From the NCBI RefSeq assembly GCF_905371695.1, contig NZ_CAJPMA010000074.1:1-8397 (forward strand): 8,397 nucleotides of DNA. Reading direction: 5' to 3'. This stretch comes from an uncultured Campylobacter sp. (GTDB lineage Bacteria > Campylobacterota > Campylobacteria > Campylobacterales > Campylobacteraceae). Shown one piece after another: positions 1-6,079 of the stretch. The notes below the pieces were generated by a model. The model ran no database searches and had not been told where the DNA came from. It saw only the letters and a program-made list of their open reading frames with translations. Position 1 is the stretch's first letter. Each line of letters starts with the position of its first letter. The position numbers were made by a program, and so were the translations under genes.

Positions 1-379
1 GTTTAATCAACTTATAGCCGAGCTTGAAGTCGCGCCCTCTAATTGCGCGCTATCTACTAGCCGCTCGATGCTGCTCTCTGGCAATACGCTAGAAAACAAA
101 TTAAACCCCGCTAGCTCGTTGTAGTCTAGTAGATGGTCTTGCTCGTTTTGCGCTAGCGTTAAAAAATCTTTACGCAGATCGGGCGTTTTTAGGCTTTGTT
201 TTAGATCGCTTATCGTTTGGGCTAAATTATTCGTTATATTTTTCTTTTTTAAAATTTGAGCCTGCAAATCCGCAATCATCTCATCGTAAAATTTAGCTAC
301 CTTTTTACTTAGCCCGTTTTTTATCCGCTCGTGCAAAAGAGAGCGCGCGACTTCAAGCTCGGCTATAAGTTGATTAAAC
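1..379. repeat. Perfect 35-bp inverted repeat, arms 1-35 and 345-379, flanking a 309-bp segment
   Basis: Positions 1-35 are the exact reverse complement of 345-379; position 36 against 344 is the first mismatch. The right arm lies over the portal stop codon and the N-terminal codons of the next gene. The left arm begins at the very first base of the window, so it may be longer than seen. On the plus strand the left arm reads the same FNQLIAELEVA peptide as the gene start, followed by a different tail that ends at a stop near 125. An arm starting exactly at the window edge favours a fold-back chimera from amplification or assembly. A site-specific invertible segment is the biological alternative, but no recombinase is visible. 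Confidence 0.9.
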
Positions 380-387
380 GGCTTCAT
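7..387 (-). CDS. Hypothetical coiled-coil protein downstream of portal; C-terminus formed by an inverted repeat
   Basis: I do not recognise this 126-residue product. It is rich in charged residues and leucine, and residues 1-85 or so look mainly alpha-helical and probably coiled coil. It starts with ATG at 387 and overlaps the end of the portal gene by 14 nt, which suggests translational coupling and a head-region role (for example connector, scaffold or minor head protein); that role is inferred from position only. The last nine residues and the TGA stop are encoded by an arm of a perfect inverted repeat whose other arm encodes this protein's own N-terminus. The C-terminal end (after about residue 117) is therefore probably not native: the real protein may be longer, with its remainder outside the window. 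Roughly residues 1-117 look like genuine coding sequence. Confidence 0.55.
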   Translation of the reverse strand: MKPFNQLIAELEVARSLLHERIKNGLSKKVAKFYDEMIADLQAQILKKKNITNNLAQTISDLKQSLKTPDLRKDFLTLAQNEQDHLLDYNELAGFNLFSSVLPESSIERLVDSAQLEGATSSSAIS

Positions 388-1771
388 CGCTCGGCGTCAC
401 CTGCGGTGCGGCTTGTTCTAGTTTGGCTTGATAGTCCTCATAGCTTTGTATAGTCTTAGGCATTAGCTCGCCTTTTAGCAGTGCGTCGTAAAGCACTTCG
501 TTTGGAATATCCCCGCTTTGAATGCCGGCTATGATTTGTGCTAGTAGCTGCGGTTCAATCATTGCTAGGTTATAGTCGGTATTTATCTCATAAATCAAAT
601 TCTCGCTCGCGATATTCTCAAAAAAGGCAACATCTTTTAAAAATGAGGCCATACCCTCGCTAATCGTAGATGCGACATTGGTTAATACCGCATTTTCGCC
701 GCTTTTTCGCATTTGCAGCGTTTCGGTAGCCTCCGCCGTCTTTTTTTCGTCTAGCAAAAGCCGCGCGCCCAAAATCGACATCCTTTTTTCTTTTACCGCA
801 ATACGGTTTTCAAGCGTAGATAGCCCCGCGCCGCTAAATTCTAAAAAGCCGACCTTTGCGCTCGGATCGTTTATTACCCAAACGGCGGTAGAGCCTATTT
901 TTAGTTTTTCGCTGCTCTCGCCTTGATAGCCCGTGACGTAAGGCGTCGGTAGCGCCGTAAAGTGCGTGCCGTGCTCCAAATCTACTTCGCTTCTAAAATG
1001 ACTAATATTGACTTTAGCCAAATCAAGCAAAGGCGGTTTTTCTACCGCTGTTTTTAAATCGTTCACGTTAAAAAACGTAAACGGCAAATACTCAAGTTTG
1101 CGCTCGTTTGCGCTCGGGTAAATTTCGCTAACTACTTCAAAATTCCCCGCCTTGGTTTCGCTAAATACCCTTTGACGATAGTAGCCCTCGTGTAAATCAA
1201 GCACTCGGTAGCGCGTTTTTATCTTATCTACAAACTCGTCCTGCGTCGGCTCGGCGTAGGTTTCTGCGAGCACCACGAGCGACGTAACGTTTGAGCCGTT
1301 TATTTTAGTGGTTTTCCAGTTGATAATGTTTTCGGCTTTATAAAGCGTGGCGTAGGCTCTTAAATTTAGCCTTTCGGCTTCAAGCTTGGAATAATCCGCC
1401 TTTTCAACGCTCGGCAGATCCACAAGCACACCGCAACGCCCGACGCTTAGGCACTCGTCGGCGATATTTTTGGCAAGAGCTTCTAACGTGTCGTCGTCCA
1501 AGCTGATATTTTCGCCGATCGTCTTTAACGCTTCGGGCAACTCTACTTTGGGCGGCTTGGCAAACAGTAGCCCAGTTAGCGCAACCTGCGTTCTAGCCGT
1601 CGCGTTGTAAAACTCCGCGCGTCCCACGTAGGCGCTGTATTCGTCCTCTTCTTGATCGCTTAATTTAGGCACGTATTTTTCTTTTGCCACCTCGCCCGCT
1701 AGCGCATCGCGCATTAGCTGCCATTTGATTAAATTCTTAGAATATTCGGGATGTTTTGCATTTACCGCCAT
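374..1771 (-). CDS. Phage portal protein, DUF4055 family
   Basis: The 465-residue product matches the DUF4055 family of phage portal-like proteins. Its N-terminal region (about 9-75) carries the family pattern: a Tyr/Trp-spaced helix, RDALAGE, then a YVGRAEFYNATARTQVALTG segment followed by a Lys-Pro-Pro. A portal is the dodecameric ring at one capsid vertex through which terminase pumps DNA and to which the tail attaches. The gene lies directly after the large terminase, as expected for packaging genes. The ATG at 1771 has an AAGG-type ribosome site a few bases upstream. The 29-nt gap before it is the largest in the window and shows no terminator. Length is typical for the family. The TAA stop lies inside the next gene and inside an inverted-repeat arm, but the portal C-terminus itself looks intact. 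Confidence 0.85.
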   Translation of the reverse strand: MAVNAKHPEYSKNLIKWQLMRDALAGEVAKEKYVPKLSDQEEDEYSAYVGRAEFYNATARTQVALTGLLFAKPPKVELPEALKTIGENISLDDDTLEALAKNIADECLSVGRCGVLVDLPSVEKADYSKLEAERLNLRAYATLYKAENIINWKTTKINGSNVTSLVVLAETYAEPTQDEFVDKIKTRYRVLDLHEGYYRQRVFSETKAGNFEVVSEIYPSANERKLEYLPFTFFNVNDLKTAVEKPPLLDLAKVNISHFRSEVDLEHGTHFTALPTPYVTGYQGESSEKLKIGSTAVWVINDPSAKVGFLEFSGAGLSTLENRIAVKEKRMSILGARLLLDEKKTAEATETLQMRKSGENAVLTNVASTISEGMASFLKDVAFFENIASENLIYEINTDYNLAMIEPQLLAQIIAGIQSGDIPNEVLYDALLKGELMPKTIQSYEDYQAKLEQAAPQVTPSDEAV

Positions 1772-1800
1772 AAGAAGCCTTTTTTCTTTGCATTCTACTA

Positions 1801-3060
1801 CTAAATGCCGACTACCTTGATTTGGTAATCTCGCGCAGCTATCGGGTATTTATACGCGATTAGATACCCAAGCGCGTCGTTGTAGTCATCGTTTGCAGGG
1901 TGAGCGTCGCTTTTTTCGGGCAACTGCGTCTTATTATCCCACGCTTGCTGTTCAAGCGCCTTTGTCAAATTTGGGCATTTTGAGACATTGACGAGCAAGC
2001 GGCGTTTGTCAAATAAGTTATTTACGCAGTTTACGCGGTCTTTTATGATAGGGTTTGAGTGATTTACGAATACCAAATGCCCCGCACCTCTTAAAATTTG
2101 CGCGTCCGTTTCGCTCGCGCTAGTTTTTCTATTCTGCCCGCTAGCGTCAGGGTAAATGATGATTTTATGCCCTTTGTAGCGATCGCGTAAAGTTTGAGCC
2201 ATAGCGTATGTATCGTAACTAATAACCTCATCTACTGCGTGCGTAGTAATATTGCCTTTTTTGTCCGCTCGCTCTACGCAGACTACGTTTATGCAGCCGC
2301 CTACGTTAAAATCCGCGCCTATGTGTAGTGTTTCGCCCTCTTTGATAGTTTCCGTGCTTGCGTGTGTATCGCGGCTAAAATAGCTATACACGGTGCCGCT
2401 AGTGAGGTTTACGAATTCGCCCTCTAAATACGCTTTTAGTAAATTCTCGGGGTATTGTTCTTTCAGCGTGTCGATGAAATCGGGCGGCAGGTATTTATTG
2501 TCGGCGGTCTTTGCTTTTATTAGCCGTTTAGTATCACCGCCTTTTTCTATGAAAATTTGATACGTGGCGCGGAAACCCTCGGGCGTGGTTGTGATGATAA
2601 ACTGCCTGGTGTTACCGGCTCTTAAACGCCCTAGTAGTTTCTCGTAGGCTTTTAACGCGATCTCGGTCTTTGACGTATCAAACTCGTCGCAGATGATCCA
2701 GGCGGCGTTTATGCCGATTAGTCGCTCCCAGTTTTCCATACTACGGCACAAAATAGGCGTTTTGGCACCGTTTACGTCCAGGGTGAATATCGCGCTTGAT
2801 TTGTTAAATTTATACGGCACGCGCCATTCGACGAGCGCGTTTTCAAGATCGCCGAATAGTATATCGCGCAAGAGCGGATACGTTGGCTCCGTTATCACGC
2901 CGGCGCAACCAGGGTTTAAAAACGCTAGCTGCAAGGCTTTTCTAACCGCGGCGTATGTTTTTCCCGCGCCGTAACCGCTGACTAGGCCTATGATTTTCGT
3001 GCCCGTATCAGCTAGTAGCTCATATTGGTGCGGTAGTAGTTTAACTTCTAAATTACTCAT
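1801..3060 (-). CDS. terL: Terminase large subunit (ATPase and nuclease)
   Basis: This 419-residue protein is the DNA-packaging motor. The N-terminal ATPase domain shows a Walker A loop GYGAGKT at residues 29-35, a Walker B stretch WIICDE at 121-126 with acidic D125 and E126, and a TTTP coupling motif near 157-160. The C-terminal half looks like the RNase H-fold nuclease that cuts concatemers: GADFN with D250, YPDASG with D305, and a DDYNDALGY segment with D391, D392 and D395. All key residues for both activities seem present, and length is normal. ATG at 3060 overlaps the stop of the preceding small-subunit candidate by 8 nt, so the two are probably translationally coupled. It acts with TerS and docks on the portal encoded just downstream. 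Confidence 0.95.
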   Translation of the reverse strand: MSNLEVKLLPHQYELLADTGTKIIGLVSGYGAGKTYAAVRKALQLAFLNPGCAGVITEPTYPLLRDILFGDLENALVEWRVPYKFNKSSAIFTLDVNGAKTPILCRSMENWERLIGINAAWIICDEFDTSKTEIALKAYEKLLGRLRAGNTRQFIITTTPEGFRATYQIFIEKGGDTKRLIKAKTADNKYLPPDFIDTLKEQYPENLLKAYLEGEFVNLTSGTVYSYFSRDTHASTETIKEGETLHIGADFNVGGCINVVCVERADKKGNITTHAVDEVISYDTYAMAQTLRDRYKGHKIIIYPDASGQNRKTSASETDAQILRGAGHLVFVNHSNPIIKDRVNCVNNLFDKRRLLVNVSKCPNLTKALEQQAWDNKTQLPEKSDAHPANDDYNDALGYLIAYKYPIAARDYQIKVVGI

Positions 3061-3580
3061 CTTTGCTTATCACGATTTGTTGAATTTGTGCTTCTTGGCT
3101 TACGTTTGCGTTGTTTATCGTAGTATTTGAAAAGCGGGGATTAACGCCAAGCGTTAGGCTAGCTTTATCTATCGCGTCTTGTAGTGCCTTATAGTCGTTT
3201 GCGTTTAATTCCACCGGCTCGAAATTTTGCACTCCGTCGCCGACGCCCACTTTTTCGTATTTGGTGTTTTTGTCTAGCATTTCAGTAATTTTTGCTAGGT
3301 TTTTTTGCGTGGCGTTTTCGATCAACCGCCTATTATAAAATTCGTCTCTCGCAGCGTTCGCGATCGCGTTCGTTTGTTCGGGCGGTAATGTTTCTCTTGC
3401 CGACAGCAACGCTACTTGGGCGTTCACTAAGTGTTCGTTTTTGGCTTCCACCCCTTTTGTAATTTTATTAACCGTGCTAGTGGATAAATCGTATTTTTTA
3501 GCCAACTCTCTTTGCGAAAATTTGCCCGTCAAGTGGTCGGCTATTATTAATTTCCTTACCTGCTCTGATAGCTTCGCCAC
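3053..3580 (-). CDS. Terminase small subunit candidate with N-terminal helix-turn-helix
   Basis: This 175-residue protein carries a clear helix-turn-helix near residues 18-42 (FSQRELAKKYDLSTSTVNKI), the type found in many phage small terminase subunits that recognise the packaging site. A long, charged, mostly helical middle (about 75-125) would suit oligomerisation. Position immediately before TerL, with an 8-nt overlap, is the main support. The start codon is GTG at 3580; AAGGGGAG at 3584-3591 lies just upstream, and I see no better ATG near it. The C-terminal portion (about 130-175) is Asn-rich and I cannot assign it. The alternative is a DNA-binding regulator, but gene order makes TerS more likely. 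Confidence 0.75.
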   Translation of the reverse strand: MAKLSEQVRKLIIADHLTGKFSQRELAKKYDLSTSTVNKITKGVEAKNEHLVNAQVALLSARETLPPEQTNAIANAARDEFYNRRLIENATQKNLAKITEMLDKNTKYEKVGVGDGVQNFEPVELNANDYKALQDAIDKASLTLGVNPRFSNTTINNANVSQEAQIQQIVISKDE

Positions 3581-3583
3581 CCG

Positions 3584-3591
3584 CTCCCCTT
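3584..3591 (-). promoter_or_regulatory. Ribosome binding site for the GTG-started terS-like gene
   Basis: The minus strand reads AAGGGGAG immediately upstream of the GTG at 3580. This strong match to the anti-Shine-Dalgarno sequence decides for the GTG start. It overlaps the stop codon of the preceding gene, which fits coupled translation. Confidence 0.65.
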
Positions 3592-3988
3592 AAAATTTAA
3601 ACTCTAGTTGTTCTTTTTTAACCCTACGCGGGCGTTTAGTTTTACTTTTCGCCTTTTCTCGCTTTGTCTTGCCAGTCTTATCGTATGACCTCTCAAATAC
3701 GCTATACGCCTCGATGTTTGAGAAGTCGTCGCGGCTAAAGATAACGTCCGTTTTAGGGATTGTAGCCAATACGGCTTCTTTATATGGTTTCATCGGATCG
3801 GCCTTAAAATCCGCACGCACGCCCTCTAACGCATCAAGATATTCAGGCTTATACCTGGCAAATTCTAAGTCTTTATACGCCCGCTTCGGCTCTATGCCGA
3901 TCTTTAGCGATATTACGCACGCCATAAGACGGAAGTCGTCATTAAAAAACTCCGATAACGCATAAAATTTATCGACGTCGTATTTCAA
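3590..3988 (-). CDS. Hypothetical protein with a strongly basic C-terminal tail
   Basis: I do not recognise this 132-residue protein. Residues 1-95 look like a compact mixed helical region with aromatic residues; residues about 100-128 form a Lys/Arg-rich tail likely to be disordered and able to bind nucleic acid. It sits between a DUF1064 nuclease-like gene and the TerS candidate, so a part in DNA processing or packaging is possible but only inferred from position. The start is TTG at 3988, directly after the TGA of the upstream gene; GGAGAG at 3993-3998 supports it. The next in-frame Met is about 20 residues further in and would remove part of the ordered region. Confidence 0.7.
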   Translation of the reverse strand: MKYDVDKFYALSEFFNDDFRLMACVISLKIGIEPKRAYKDLEFARYKPEYLDALEGVRADFKADPMKPYKEAVLATIPKTDVIFSRDDFSNIEAYSVFERSYDKTGKTKREKAKSKTKRPRRVKKEQLEFKF

Positions 3989-4375
3989 TCAGCTCTCCAC
4001 GAATACGGCATCTATTTCGCCGCCCGCTATCTTTTTTCTTAGCATTTTCGCTTTTAGTTTATATTCGGGCGTTTTGTAGCCCTTAACGTCCTCGATATAA
4101 AATTGCTCGCCCATAAAATACGTAAAGTCCGCTATGTATGCGATCTCTTTTATCGTTTCAAAGCCTTGCTTGGTCTTTTTGCTAGGGATTTTAAAGCTCT
4201 CTTGCAGGATAAATTTAACCTGCCTTTTCAGCTCACTTACTTCGCCCGCCCTTTGCTTAAGCTCCAAGATCGCCCCGCGCACGGCTTCTTTTTTGCTGTC
4301 GTATTGAATACCGCCGCGCTCGACTTTTCTATTTTTGTATTTAGAGAGTGTTCTCATATTCCGCCCAATTATCAT
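3989..4375 (-). CDS. DUF1064 protein, PD-(D/E)XK nuclease-like
   Basis: The 128-residue protein fits DUF1064, a small phage family. The visible pattern is an N-terminal SKYKNRK and a YDSKKEA segment (E30), a LKRQVKFILQ strand near 49-58, IADFTY with D83, IEDVKG with E95, D96 and K98, and a KTPEYKLKAKML helix. The spacing D83...D96-x-K98 is consistent with a PD-(D/E)XK nuclease active site; nuclease activity is inferred, and phage DUF1064 proteins have often been suspected to process recombination or replication intermediates. ATG at 4375 has GAGGGG seven bases upstream; an in-frame ATG at 4357 is an alternative with a weaker site. The gene overlaps the HNH gene by 35 nt in a different frame, which is long for this window. 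Confidence 0.8.
   Translation of the reverse strand: MIIGRNMRTLSKYKNRKVERGGIQYDSKKEAVRGAILELKQRAGEVSELKRQVKFILQESFKIPSKKTKQGFETIKEIAYIADFTYFMGEQFYIEDVKGYKTPEYKLKAKMLRKKIAGGEIDAVFVES
3993..3998 (-). promoter_or_regulatory. Ribosome binding site supporting a TTG start at 3988
   Basis: The minus strand reads GGAGAG, with GGAG six bases before TTG. The site lies within the last codons of the preceding gene, whose TGA is immediately before the TTG, so restart after termination is likely. Confidence 0.55.
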
Positions 4376-4604
4376 CGGCTAACCCCTCGTATTTTTCTAT
4401 GCTCTCGCGCTTGTGATCGTGACACCATTTATGGCACGCTCTACATACAGCTATTTGTTTGCGGTCGTCTTTGTCTGCTCCGTAGCAACCGTATCTCACG
4501 TGATGCGCATCGTCGCTCGGGGCTTTACCGCATATTTGGCAAACTGGATATTCGTATGCTAGGAATTGCCTAAATTTGAGATTTTCGGCTTTGGATAGTT
4601 TCAA
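4341..4604 (-). CDS. Small HNH-like endonuclease with zinc-binding cysteines
   Basis: The 87-residue protein carries CQIC (C22, C25), a His pair AHH (H34, H35) and CRACHKWCHDH (C54, C57, H58, C61, H62, H64). This is the layout of a small HNH/beta-beta-alpha-metal nuclease with a structural zinc site: the His pair would hold the catalytic general base, and the later cluster would hold zinc and metal ligands. Start is TTG at 4604, overlapping the methyltransferase stop by 4 nt (TTGA); no other ATG, GTG or TTG lies before the first cysteine. It sits about 760 nt upstream of terS. Established work on cos-type phages such as HK97 shows small HNH proteins near terminase can take part in DNA cleavage for packaging, so that role is plausible. 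The alternative is a restriction partner for the adjacent methyltransferase. Confidence 0.75.
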   Translation of the reverse strand: MKLSKAENLKFRQFLAYEYPVCQICGKAPSDDAHHVRYGCYGADKDDRKQIAVCRACHKWCHDHKRESIEKYEGLADDNWAEYENTL

Positions 4605-5269
4605 AACAGCCCCTTTACGGCTTCTCTTAGCCTTTTCTCGGCCATCTCGCAGTATTTACTCTCTATCTCGCAGCCGATGAAGTTTCTATTTAGCTCTTTG
4701 CACGCCGCCGCGGTCGTACCGCTACCCATAAAAGGGTCAAATATTAAATCACCCTCGCCTGACGCCGTCAAAACTAGCTTTTTGATTATCTCTAGCGGTT
4801 TTTCGCTTGGGTGTCCGTATTTGCTTTTTGACGCGTTGTGAGTGAAAAGCTTTGATCTGCCTCTTATCTTGACGCCTTTTGCTCTTATGTAGATAATATT
4901 TTCAATATCGCTTTTAAAAGTATTGTTTATAAAAGGTGCTGCGTTAGGCTTGTGCCAAAATAACTCAGCTACGTTATGCCCTTTTTCATAAGCCCAGCTC
5001 ATTATCTCAGGCTTTTGTTTGGTAGAGCAAAAGATGAATATATTTGTTTTTTTACAAATTCGTTCAAGCTCATTTAGTGTTGTTTTTACATCAAAGCCAT
5101 CAGCTATCTTTGCCAAATCGCCCTTTTCATAGACTGGGCTCTTACCTAGCCCTCCGCCTTTCGTGTAGATGATATAAGGCGGATCAGTAACTACTAAATC
5201 AACGCACGCATCAGGCATATTTTTCATAAAATCTAAGCAATCAATGTTATAAATTTTATTTAGTTCCAT
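4601..5269 (-). CDS. DNA methyltransferase, N6-adenine/N4-cytosine class (DPPY)
   Basis: The 222-residue product transfers a methyl group from S-adenosylmethionine to an exocyclic amino group in DNA. The catalytic motif TDPPY lies at residues 28-32, before the SAM-binding motif FDPFMGSGTT at 177-186; this order defines the beta-type arrangement of the N6_N4_Mtase family. HPSEKP at 153-158 and a CEIES segment near 200 also fit. The recognition region must lie between, about 60-150, and is short. I chose ATG at 5269 rather than the TTG one codon earlier: it forms TGATG with the upstream stop, and GGGAG lies eight bases before it. The gene is clearly more AT-rich than its neighbours, suggesting separate acquisition. 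Target base and sequence cannot be read from the protein by eye. Likely self-protection against host restriction. Confidence 0.9.
   Translation of the reverse strand: MELNKIYNIDCLDFMKNMPDACVDLVVTDPPYIIYTKGGGLGKSPVYEKGDLAKIADGFDVKTTLNELERICKKTNIFIFCSTKQKPEIMSWAYEKGHNVAELFWHKPNAAPFINNTFKSDIENIIYIRAKGVKIRGRSKLFTHNASKSKYGHPSEKPLEIIKKLVLTASGEGDLIFDPFMGSGTTAAACKELNRNFIGCEIESKYCEMAEKRLREAVKGLF
4610..4615 (-). promoter_or_regulatory. Ribosome binding site supporting a TTG start at 4604
   Basis: The minus strand reads AAGGGG, five bases before the TTG. It is the only usable site upstream of the first Cys pair of the HNH protein and lies inside the last codons of the methyltransferase. Confidence 0.6.
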
Positions 5270-5451
5270 CAAAATAGCTCCCTTGTCTCCTCATCCTTGT
5301 GCTTCTCATTCCACTTTCTCATTATTTCAAGTACTCCGCTTGCGTCCTTACGGCTTACTTCAAAGCTATCAAGTATCTTTTTGTTTTCGTCCGCTACCTT
5401 TGCGATTATGCTAGCTCCGCTTTCGGTTATTGTTATATATACGGCTTTCAT
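5269..5451 (-). CDS. Small hypothetical protein
   Basis: I do not recognise this 60-residue product. The first half reads like beta strands (MKAVYITITESGASIIAKVA) and the second half like a charged helix ending in a Lys/Glu-rich stretch. ATG at 5451 is chosen over an in-frame TTG at 5463, because the ATG lies one base after the previous stop (TGAGATG) with GGGG six bases upstream. It joins the methyltransferase through TGATG. Such tiny genes between replication and nuclease genes in phages are often accessory; no function is claimed. A three-arm hairpin set lies just upstream in the mRNA and may affect its translation. Confidence 0.6.
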   Translation of the reverse strand: MKAVYITITESGASIIAKVADENKKILDSFEVSRKDASGVLEIMRKWNEKHKDEETRELF

Positions 5452-5452
5452 C

Positions 5453-6079
5453 TCACACCCCAATCCTTTTTACCGCGCCCGTTACCATCGCCTTAACGGG
5501 CGATTTTTGCCCCGTTAAGGCTTTAAATTTAGCCGCGCCCATAAATTTGCCGTCGTTGGCCCCGCCAATAAAATATACCGGCTCGTTTCCGCCTACTCCG
5601 TTAAAGCCGTTAATCGCCTCGCTCTCGCCGATTAGATAATCGGGACAAATTTGCGGGGTTTTCGCGTAAGTTTTGTAAAGCTTGGCAAAGTCCCACTTTT
5701 TAAAGTTCTCCCAATCTTGCCCTTCTAGGTTGCAAACCTTTACCCAGCCGCCCCTAGCGCGCACTACCGACATTATCGCGCCGTCTTTAAAGCATACGCT
5801 GCGATAAGGTCCGTAGCGTCCTATCGCGTAAACCAGCTCGTCTAACGCCTTTTGCGCTTTGGCGCTCTCGTCCCCGTTAAGCGCTTCTAAAATTTCCGCC
5901 GACGTAGGCATCGTAGGATATTTTCGCGTTTGCCTGACTAGTTTTAGCGCCGCGGCTAATTCGCGCGCCTCGTAGCCCATTAAGTCCTCAAAATAAAGCG
6001 CGATCGCGGCTTTGCTTAAATTTCCTCCGTAATACTCTACTGTCGGCATAAATACGCCGTAAAATTCTTGCATCGTCAT
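5453..6079 (-). CDS. DUF6475-type phage protein, probable replication helicase-loader position
   Basis: The 208-residue protein shows the pattern I associate with DUF6475: an N-terminal helical part with YYG and a LYFEDLMGYEARELAAALKLVRQTRKYPTMPTSAEILEAL stretch (about 29-67), then RYGPYRSVCFKDGAIMSVVRARGGW (88-112) and a WDFAKLYKTYA helix. The N-terminal half resembles proteins that follow initiators in phage genomes, as lambda P follows O. A helicase-loading role is inferred from that order; I see no Walker motif, so it would not be a DnaC-type ATPase. ATG at 6079 overlaps the upstream stop by 4 nt, with GGAG about seven bases before it. The C-terminal third (about 150-208) is Gly-rich, and its coding sequence holds repeated CCGTTAA words and a hairpin set. 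Confidence 0.7.
   Translation of the reverse strand: MTMQEFYGVFMPTVEYYGGNLSKAAIALYFEDLMGYEARELAAALKLVRQTRKYPTMPTSAEILEALNGDESAKAQKALDELVYAIGRYGPYRSVCFKDGAIMSVVRARGGWVKVCNLEGQDWENFKKWDFAKLYKTYAKTPQICPDYLIGESEAINGFNGVGGNEPVYFIGGANDGKFMGAAKFKALTGQKSPVKAMVTGAVKRIGV
5476..5521 (-). promoter_or_regulatory. Three-arm alternative hairpin (attenuator-like or operator-like)
   Basis: Arm C (5511-5521) pairs perfectly over 11 bp with 5490-5500, and the same central arm (5494-5502) pairs perfectly over 9 bp with arm A (5476-5484). The two hairpins share 5494-5500, so they exclude each other. The set lies in the last codons of the DUF6475 gene, about 20 nt before the ribosome site of the 60-residue gene. 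No T-run follows, so it is not a simple terminator. A translational switch or a protein-binding site is inferred; chance repetition of CCCGTTA within coding sequence remains possible. Confidence 0.4.

Noticed and set aside
678..926. 82-residue plus-strand open frame
   Set aside because: It lies antisense within the well-supported portal gene, has no ribosome site that stands out, and its peptide resembles nothing I recognise.
1772..1800. Promoter or terminator in the largest intergenic gap
   Set aside because: Only 29 nt, containing a ribosome site for the portal; I see no dyad and no convincing -10/-35 pair.
2693..2974. 93-residue plus-strand open frame
   Set aside because: Antisense to the terminase ATPase domain, including Walker A and B coding regions; treated as a shadow.
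4103..4573. 156-residue plus-strand open frame
   Set aside because: It is antisense to the DUF1064 and HNH genes, whose family motifs are clear; the plus-strand peptide is low in recognisable features.
5490..5521. Rho-independent terminator
   Set aside because: The 11-bp stem is not followed by a T-run on the minus strand and lies within coding sequence, with tightly coupled genes continuing downstream.
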